This document shows, one piece after another, positions 56,324-64,000 of a stretch of DNA of 64,000 nucleotides (within the stretch, counting starts at the first letter, position 1; each line of letters opens with the position of its first letter). The DNA is taken from contig CAMZMU010000069.1 of assembly GCA_947311845.1 (NCBI GenBank), forward strand, positions 9,985,424-10,049,423. The letters run 5' to 3'. Position numbers and translations under genes: made by a program. This DNA is from Poa pratensis. Taxonomy: Eukaryota > Streptophyta > Magnoliopsida > Poales > Poaceae. The notes below the pieces were generated by a model. That model was not told the origin of the DNA and searched no databases. It saw only the letters and a program-made list of their open reading frames with translations.

Positions 56324-57401
56324 TAGCTTTTTCTTTTCTTTTCTACCTATGTTACTTTACTGATCGACAATCATTACTGATACAAACAGTGGGACCCTCC
56401 TGTGCCGCTCAATTTTTCTAAACTTAGGAAAAAGGATTTGCAACGTCTGAGAAGAGGTCGATATCCTCGGGTTGCAGGAGACGGTTAAACGGGACCGTTT
56501 AACCTCCAGGAGCTTAGTAGCATTGAAAGTGGGAGCGCTTTTGTGTGGAACTGGACTCGACGAAGGGCACTCTCGGGGTTGCTCCGACGCTTTAAAGATG
56601 AATCCTTTGAGGTTAGGGAATGGCGGCAGTGAGAGTTTTAAAGTGCTTCGGTTTATTAAAGGGTAAAAATGACCAAGTGGATCTTCATGTTGGTCCATGG
56701 ACCTGCAGATCACAGCAGAACTCCCGCCCTTCTCCATGAGCTGAAGTGGAACATTCTCAATTCCCGATTGGGTGTTGGAACAATTTCAATCTCATTAGCG
56801 GGTAGGAGATAAAAATAATCCTAATATAAACTCGGCTCGGATGCACCGGTTCAATGACATCATTGCTAACATGTCTCTATGAGGAGAATTGGCTCGGACC
56901 GTACGCCCCTTCAGCTCTCTTCGGGTGTGAGTACACCTTTGAGAACTAGTAGGTTCTTCTTCCAATCCTCGTGGCTGGAAATGCCAGGGTTTTCTGCGTT
57001 GGTTCGCAACAAGCTTGCCATGGTTCTGGAGGATAACCCTAGCTAGCGCTCGGTCATTGACATTTGGCAACTATGGTCCAGGGGGGCTCGACACTTGCTT
57101 AAGGGGCTAGGGTGCCAACTTAGGAGTTAGGAAAGGAGGACCGCAAGGCCAAGGAGGCGCCGCTTCTCCAGATTAATTAAACTGATATGAGCAAGGAGGT
57201 AGACTCTAGCTGTTTAGATGAGGAGGGTTGGACCCTCCGATATTTACTTGAAAATTAATTGGAAAATGGTGAAGGAGGATGAGGAATATTGTTGACAATG
57301 TGGGAGGATTCTCTTAACGTTGCAAGGGTTCCAAATACGGTCTATTTCCACACTATATCCAATGGTCGTAGAAGAAAATGTTCAATCCCTAGTTTGGTTA
57401 C

Positions 57402-57728
57402 TGTCACGGCACAGCTGCTACCTGACGCGCTGCGAGTGAAGAAGCAGGCGTTGGAGAAGGAACGAAGGCGCAAGGCCCAACAAGCAAAGGCCGAGATGGG
57501 CCAGAAGCAGCCCACGGGCGAGTGACGACCAAGCCGTCCGCGTTATTACCCTGGCTGTGTCCAGGGGAGGATCATCTTGGAAATGAAGTAAAACATCTCG
57601 ATCGTGAGATCTCTCTTTCCTCCTCTTTCGCGAACTTGATTCGTCGAATTCTGTCAATCCCAACGCGACGCTGCGGAATCCTGTATCTGAACCTGATGAT
57701 GAGTGTATCTATGAGTGAGGTATTTACA
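57402..57728 (+). repeat. 5' LTR of the chromovirus
   Basis: 327 bp, TGTCACGGCACAGCTGCT to ...GAGGTATTTACA. A short frame over the LTR (adjacent to GAAGGAACGAAGGCGCAAGGC) is not a gene. Confidence 0.93.
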
Positions 57729-57730
57729 TT

Positions 57731-57744
57731 TGGTATCTAGAGCC
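57731..57744 (+). other. Primer binding site, initiator-Met type variant
   Basis: TGGTATCTAGAGCC two bases after the LTR; compared with the common TGGTATCAGAGC it has one extra base. Confidence 0.8.
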
Positions 57745-58149
57745 ACAAGATCCCTGGGTCTGAATTCGAATTCTAGCCAGAAAAATTTCCACAAAAAAAT
57801 TAGCGAGAGAGCGGACAGACGACTGGTTCCATTCCGGATCGGGTCGAAGCGGAGGCGAATCGGGGGCGGAACGTTGGTGGTTGGGCTCTCCGTGAAATCC
57901 CACCAGCGGTCTCAACTCGCGGCGGCGGAGTGGTTGTGCGGCGTCTTTCCGCAACCTTGGCGGCATGTGGTGGCGGCAGATCGTTCGGGAACAGATTTCA
58001 CGGCGGAGAGCGGTTGCCCGCAGATATCCTGCGGGTGGTGAAACCCCGGCTCGACGGTGGATCCGTGTTCCAGCGGCGGCGAGCTCTTTCGGCGGCGGCT
58101 GACCTTGGTTCCCGGCTCGGCGGTGTGGGGACAAGCAGAAGAGGTGCTG

Positions 58150-61100
58150 ATGGAGCGGATGCAGTCGGATTTAGCGGGCCTGCACAAGCAGTGCGCCGAA
58201 ACTTCAACGACACTCAAGGCGATCAATGAAACTTTGAAAGGGCTGAACAATTGGGTGCCTCACGTTGACGATTCCATCAAGGGGATTCAACAGACACTAA
58301 AATCAGTGGGTACGAGGTTGGATACATTGGAAGCAGCACGCCCAGGTACTGCTAATGCTCGAACACCGGTGGCGCAAGGAGAAGAGAGTGACCCAGGAAC
58401 ACTCACGACGGCATTGCGGGTGGCGGTGCCACAAAGGGGAAGTAGCAGGAGGGAGTTTCCACATACTCCAGTTCAATTTGATTTGGGGGAAAATTCGGGT
58501 GCATTTGAAGAGAGTGGATATCAATCATCTCGCGGGGGGCACCACAGATCACGTCCACCGAAAACAGATTTCCCTAGGTTTGATGGCGAGAATCCGAAAT
58601 GGTGGAAAACTGTCTGTGAGAAGTACTTTGCACTATATGGAGTCGATCACGACGCATGGGCAAGCTTTGCAACACTCCACTTCGTGGGCAATGCCGCACT
58701 GTGGTTGCAAACATATGAAGCTGAACATGATGTGGATGGCTGGGAGGAACTCTGTGTGGCAGTTCAACAGAAGTTTGGCCGCAGTCAGCATCACAAGTAC
58801 TTGGAGGCACTGGAAAGATGTCGGCAAACACATACGGTGGAGAAATATTATCAGAAATTTGAAGCAATCAGACACAGAGTATTAGTCCACAACTAACACT
58901 ATGATGAAGCGTTTTTTGTGACTAAATTTGTCAATGGCCTGAAGAAGGAAATACAACGAGCCATTCGGTTGCACAAACCAAAGACAGTTGATGTAGCACT
59001 GTCACTAGCTGAAACTCAAGAGGAAATGTTGGAAGATGGGAAAACATTCAGTTACAACAAAACAAACACTGAATATCGATACAGAAACAAGTACACTGGC
59101 TTTCCAGGAAAAGGGTTGATGGGTACAACTCCAGAAGGTGTGGGCAAACCTGATGAAAAACCTCCAGAGAAAAAACCGTGGGAGGAGAAGTTTCAAAGCC
59201 TCAAGGCACAGAGACGTGCAAAGGGCGAGTGTTTCAAATGTGGTGATAAATTTCACCCCGGACACCGCTGCAACAAAACAGTACCACTGCATCTAGTAGA
59301 AGAACTGATAGAGGTACTTGAACCGTCCTCGTCCGAAAGTGATAACGAGAAACAAAATGATAGCAGCAGTGAAGCGTCACTGTCCTACATTTCCCAGTAT
59401 GCGCTGGCTGGAGCAACTGCCAAAAGAAGCATCAAACTACAAGGTACAATCAGTGGGAAACAGGTGCTGATCCTTGTCAATTCTGGAAGTTGCGGTAGTT
59501 TTATCAACAACAACACGGTACAACAGCTTGGACTGAGCACCACTGAAGTAACTCCAGTCACAGTTCAAGTAGCAGATGGTTACAAAACTCAAGTGAAATC
59601 AGAGGTGACATATTTGAACTGGGAGTGCCAAGGAAGTAAATTCAAAAATTCCTTTCGGGTGTTCAATATTCCCTGCTATGATATTATTTTGGGGATGGAT
59701 TGGTTGGATGCATGTGGCAAAATGTGGATAGATTGGCCCAAGAAAATAATGCGATTCCGCCACAATGGGGTGAGGATTACACTCAAGGGTGTCAAGGACA
59801 AAACAAAAAGCTGTGAACCTATTTCAGCAGCTGAAATTAAGCAACTGGCTAAACAGAATGCCTTGGCACAAATAGTGCGGCTGTGTCCAATTTTTGACAG
59901 TAATGGAAAATCAGAGATACCATATGAGATAGAGGATGTACTGCAGCAGTACCAACAATGCTTTCAAGTACCCAACGAAGTTCCTCCCCACAGAGCGTTT
60001 GATCACAAAATCACACTTATGCCTGGGGTGCAACCTGTGAATGTGAAACCATATAGGTATTCTCCACAACAGAAAGATGAGATTGAAAGGCAGATAAAAG
60101 AAATGATTGCTCAAGGGATAATTAAACCAAGTCAGAGCCCATTCAGCTCACCAGTCCTTCTAGTTAAAAAGAAAGATGGCACTTGGCGTTTTTGTGTCGA
60201 CTATCGGCAACTTAATGCAGTAACTGTTAAAGATAGGTATCCTATGCCTATAGTGGATGAGCTTTTGGATGAGCTTCATGGCGCACAATACTTCACAAAG
60301 TTGGATTTGCGGTCTGGGTATCATCAGATACGTATGGTGGAGGCAGATGAGTGTAAAACAGCCTTCAAAACGCACACTGGGCATTATGAGTTCCGAGTGA
60401 TGCCATTTGGACTTACTTGTGCGCCAGCCACATTCCAAGCAGCCATGAATACAATATTTGCACAATTAATCAGGAAATTTGTGTTGGTCTTTGTGGATGA
60501 TGTGCTCATCTATAGCAAAACCTTGGCTGACCACAAAAAGCACTTGACAACAGTGTTTCAGTTGCTAGAGCAGAACAAATTGTATGTGAAAGAAAGTAAA
60601 TGCTCTTTTGCCCAAAGGTCTCTGGAATACCTGGGTCATATAATCAGTGCCGATGGAGTTGCTATGGATCCTACCAAAATTCAAGCCATCCGAGATTGGC
60701 CAAGGCCACTGAATTTGAAACAACTCAGAGGCATATTAGGGATGGCTGGGTATTACAGGAAATTTATTGCACAGTTTGGAGTGATTTGCAGACCACTTAC
60801 AAACCTATTGAAGAAGAATGTGCCATTTGTGTGGTCACCAGATGTGGAAAATGCTTTCACAGCACTAAAGAAGGCGCTGACAGAAGCTCCTGTGTTAGCT
60901 CTACCCGACTTCACAAAGGAATTTGTGCTCGAAACAGATGCTTGTGCCTCAGGCGTGGGAGCTGTCCTAATGCAACAAGGACATCCACTAGCATTTTTCA
61001 GCAAGGCATTGGGCCCTAAAAATCAAGCACTGTCGATTTATGACAAAGAGTGTTTGGCAATTTTATTAGCAGTGGAGAAATGGAAGCCATACCTCCAACA

Positions 61101-62682
61101 TGGACCCTTCATCATTAACACTGACCAAAGAAGTCTGATCCATTTGGGAGATCACAAGTTCAATACCCCCATTCAACAAAAAGCATTCTTCAAGCTTCTT
61201 GGCCTGCAATACAAAATTAACTACAAGAAAGGGAGCTCAAATGTTGCAGCGGATGCATTATCTCGCCGTGAGCATGGAGTATATGTTGTGTCCATGTCAA
61301 CTCCTAAGTGGCTAGAAATTGTGGTGGAAGGATACATGCACGATGAGAAGGCCAAACAACTACTCACTGAATTAAGTGTGCACAATGAAAATGCTCAAGG
61401 ATTTCAGCTGATTGATGGGGTAAATCGACACAAAGGACGCATTTGGTTGGGTGCTCATGCTGAGGCAAAACAAGCAGTGCTTACAGCATTGCATAGCAGT
61501 GGGCTAGGTGGCCATTCTGGAGCATTACCTACATATCACAAAGTGAAGAACATTTTCTCATGGCCAGGGCTGAAACAAGATGTTTACAAATATGTTCAAC
61601 AGTGTACAGTGTGCCAGCAAGCTAAAAGTGAGCATACGAAGCTGCCTGGTAAATTACAACCTCTACTTATACCACCTGAAGCATGGCACACGGTAGGCAT
61701 GGATTTCATTGAAGGCCTACCCCTCTCTGGAAAGTATGATACAATTCTGGTGATTGACAAATTCACCAAATTTGGTCATTGCATACCTCTCAAACACCCA
61801 TTCACAGCAGCATCTGTAGCTCAGTTGTTCATAGACAGTGTGTACAAACTGCACAGCATGCCCAGAGTGTTGATATCTGACAGGGACAAGGTATTCATCA
61901 GCAACTTTTGGCAAAATTTGTTCAGACTTGCAGAGACAACTCTGAACATGAGTTCTTCATATCACCCACAAACCGATGGCCAAACCGAAAGGTTAAATCA
62001 ATGTCTGGAGACATATCTGAGGTGTTTAGTTCAGGCGAATCCGAAGCAATGGGCGAAATGGCTATCTCTAGCTGAATATTGGTACAACACCACATACCAT
62101 TCAGCAATTGGGCGATCACTATTTGAAGCACTATATGGCAGGAAACCTCGCCATTTCGGGTTTCAGCAAGGGTCACCGACAGGACAAGCTGATTTAGATG
62201 AATGGCTTCAAGACAGAGCAGCAATGATACCAGTGATACGGCAACACCTGGAACGAGCTCAAAGTCACATGAAAATTCAGGCCGACAAGAACAGAACAGA
62301 ACGCACCTTTGAGGTTGGGGATTGGGTCTACATGAAACTGCAGCCGTATGTGCAAACTTCTCTCGCTAGGCGCTCATCTCAGAAATTGGGATTCAAATAC
62401 TTTGGGCCATTTCAAGTTCTCAAGAAAGTTGGGCAAGTGTCATACAAACTTCAGCTGCCCGAGTCATCTCGAATTCACCCTGTCATCCACGTCTCCCAGT
62501 TGAAGAAGGCATTGAAGCCAGGAGTACAGGCAAGTGCAGACTTACCATTAGCTTTGTTGCAGGATAATGTGGTGGTGCAGCCACGGCGCATATGTGACGA
62601 ACGCTTCATCCGTCGCGGCAAAAAACGAGTTCCTCAGGTGCTCATAAGCTGGGAAGGATGGCCCGAGACTTGCAAGACTTGA
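58150..62682 (+). pseudogene. gag-pol: Chromovirus gag-pol polyprotein with one internal stop
   Basis: One frame from ATG 58150 to 62682, broken only by TAA at 58894-58896 in gag. Gag has a core around NPKWWKTVCEKYFALYGVDH and a zinc knuckle CFKCGDKFHPGHRC. The protease site reads LVNSGS (Asn codon 59479-59481) where aspartic proteases need Asp. RT has QLNAVTVKDRYPMP and the FVDD box near 60490. RNase H has ETDACASGVGAVL. Integrase has HSSGLGGHSGALPTYHK with CTVCQQAK, then Asp in VGMDFIEGLP, Asp in LISDRDKVF, Glu in TDGQTERLN. A C-terminal chromodomain start (QVLISWEGWPE) is present, then frame is lost. The starting ATG gives MERMQSDLAG; a GTG 93 bases upstream is in frame but unlikely. Confidence 0.92.
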
Positions 62683-62733
62683 GAACATCTTGGAGCAATC
62701 GTCGACGAGTTCCCGCACCCAAGCTGGTACTCC

Positions 62734-62742
62734 AGGAGGGGG
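62734..62742 (+). other. Polypurine tract of the chromovirus
   Basis: AGGAGGGGG lies three bases before the 3' LTR. Confidence 0.85.
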
Positions 62743-62745
62743 TAT

Positions 62746-63069
62746 TGTCACGGCACAGCTGCTGCCTGACGCGCTGCGAGTGAAGAAGCGAGCGTTGGAG
62801 AAGGAACGAAGGCGCAAGGCTCAACAAGCAAAGGCCGAGATGGGCCAGAAGCAGCCCACGGGCGAGTGACGACCAAGCCGTCCGCGTTATTACCCTGGCT
62901 GTGTCCAGGGGAGGATCATCTTGGAAACGAAGTAAAACATCTCGATCGTGAGATCTCTCTCTCCTCTTTCGCGAACTTGATTCGTCGAATTCTGTCAATC
63001 CCAGCGCGACGCTGCGGAATCCTGTATCTGAACCTGATGATGAGTGTATCTATGAGTGAGGTATTTACA
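62746..63069 (+). repeat. 3' LTR of the chromovirus
   Basis: 324 bp, matching the 5' LTR except for the differences listed under the element. It ends ...GTATTTACA. Confidence 0.93.
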
Positions 63070-63345
63070 ATTACCAACCAAGTTGTGGTCTCGGGTCAAA
63101 AGGATGTTCAATCCCACATATATCAATTCTATATTTCTCTTATGGGAGCTGTGGGCGAGGACATGGTGAAATTCTCTTGCACCGGAGGCATGGCCGGTGC
63201 ACCGTCGTATCATCCCTAGGGGAAATAATGATCCCGCTATCACTTTATCATTTGAAGATCTTGATAAGGACATATATCCGATATGAATAGCTGATTCAGC
63301 GCGAGGACAAGATGGATTTCTGTTTTTTATTCTTTATGGCATTTT

Positions 63346-64000
63346 ATACATGTGCAACGCCTAGAGGATTTTTTTGGGTATTCTCAATAATTTCATTCTT
63401 GGGCGTGCTGACATATACCAAAACCATTGGCATGTTAACTATACTAAGCAAGTTTCATGTTCGCCAACACGCAATTAAGCTTCTCCATCTTCAGGTCATC
63501 TGTGGTCACCGGCGTCAAGCCTTCTTCCTCCACTTTTCCGAGATCTTCTCTGTCTCCTCCGCTGCTTCCATGGCTGCAAGTAACATCAAACCATAACCCA
63601 GGTAGCTTAGATCTGAGAGAATGTGCTAGATATGAAGATTGTATGGTAATTTTTGCAAGTATCGCTTCATAATGTTGTGCGAGGATGTGGCAATTCAGAT
63701 GTTGGCTTGATAGTATTGTATGTTTTGCTTGTCCGCGGTGATGATGTTGATGGTGTTATGGTAGATCGATACTTATGTGGTAGTGTGACAGATGCTTTCA
63801 ATGTAGTAGTACACAGATCGTGCACTGTGTTTCATGTGTTCAATGTGCATTACACGAATAAGGGTAATTTCTGATTTGAAATTAGTTATACAAAGTGCAT
63901 TGCTTAACGTTCCCTTATTGGTTATAGCATCTTTGTGCATGCTTACCAATGATCTTATACTATACTATGTTATATTTTCAATATTTCTTGAAAAACACGG
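63346..64000. other. Window end without a recognised gene
   Basis: AT-rich DNA beyond the LINE fragment. Short frames only. No domain, target duplication or MITE terminus seen. Confidence 0.4.

Larger units (their letters stand above)
57402..63069 (+). mobile_element. Chromodomain Ty3-gypsy retrotransposon (Reina-like)
   Basis: A 5.7-kb element with short LTRs at 57402-57728 and 62746-63069, flanked by GTTAC (57397-57401) and ATTAC (63070-63074), a 5-bp duplication with one change. The domain order gag, protease, RT, RNase H, integrase, chromodomain marks a chromovirus. The small size and LTRs suggest the Reina clade (inference). LTRs differ at about six positions plus a 3-base indel in about 325 bp. 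Confidence 0.92.
56390..63345 (+). mobile_element. LINE ORF2 fragment, split by a Gypsy element
   Basis: Remains of an L1-type LINE second ORF at 56390-57401 and 63070-63345. In several frames it shows the endonuclease segment EEVDILGLQETVK, then GSAFVWNWTRRRALSGLLRR, a linker (RFFFQSSWLEMPGFS), and the pre-RT segment NTVYFHTISNGRRRKC. After the insertion it continues with QSHIYQFYISLMGAVGED and SARGQDGF, which corresponds to the APGPDGF start of the LINE RT. Many stops and frameshifts; it is a dead fragment. RT catalytic motifs are not reached before homology fades. Confidence 0.75.

Noticed and set aside
57289..57525. Short frame across the left chromovirus LTR
   Set aside because: It begins in LINE-derived flank and ends in the LTR; a junction artefact.
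1..64000. CRISPR array, operon or prokaryotic island
   Set aside because: No regularly spaced repeats with unique spacers; genes have introns and the repeats are plant retroelements and MITEs.

Overview
The window is nuclear DNA of a grass, most likely a Pooideae/Triticeae species. Reasons: several Stowaway MITEs with the CTCCCTCCGTTC terminus, an Angela-like Copia LTR, a Sirevirus, a Tat-type Gypsy element, grass tRNA-derived SINEs, and a xylanase-inhibitor (XIP-type) gene. Genes have introns with GT-AG borders; nothing bacterial is present. By base count most of the window is transposable elements nested in one another.

Layout. (1) 1-7.8 kb: a SINE, then an apparently intact ten-exon minus-strand gene for a GBF-interacting protein 1-like protein (855 codons deduced), with a Stowaway MITE and repeat-like DNA in its introns. 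(2) 8.1-23.9 kb: a three-level nest. An Angela-like solo LTR (9295-23855) is split by a Sirevirus-like solo LTR (10059-23385), which is split by a full Sirevirus (12099-23234) with gag, protease, integrase, RT, RNase H and a spliced third ORF. (3) 23.9-25.4 kb: a LINE-type element coding only for an ORF1-like double zinc-knuckle protein. (4) 26.2-28.2 kb: a minus-strand NLR resistance-gene relic. (5) 28.2-31.5 kb: a SINE-like piece, a 740-bp LINE derivative with a 16-bp target-site duplication, and tandem repeats. (6) 31.5-48.9 kb: a decayed copy of the 3' half of the transcription elongation factor gene SPT6. A 14.6-kb Tat-type Gypsy element sits in one of its introns and a SINE in its SH2 exon. 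The Gypsy element carries a five-exon antisense gene. (7) 49.1-50.7 kb: a nitrilase/omega-amidase pseudogene convergent with the SPT6 relic. (8) 50.8-54.6 kb: a foldback element, a MITE inside a MITE, a run of 27 G, and LINE 3' ends. (9) 54.7-55.6 kb: an intact intronless XIP-type gene with a SINE inserted just upstream of its TATA box. (10) 56.2-63.3 kb: a Stowaway MITE and a LINE ORF2 fragment split by a 5.7-kb chromodomain Gypsy element. (11) 63.3-64 kb: nothing recognised.

Only two host genes look able to make a full protein: the GIP1-like gene and the XIP-type gene. The NLR, SPT6 and nitrilase copies all carry frameshifts, stops or insertions. The most unusual features are regulatory modules inside the retroelements. 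The Sirevirus has a second copy of its LTR U3 motif cluster ahead of its spliced third ORF. The Tat element has an antisense spliced gene with its own TATA box, and a polypurine-tract-like GGGGACT motif scattered about a dozen times, four of them in an exact 21-bp array.

All calls come from reading the sequence; no database search or alignment was run. Family names rest on remembered motifs and are flagged where uncertain.
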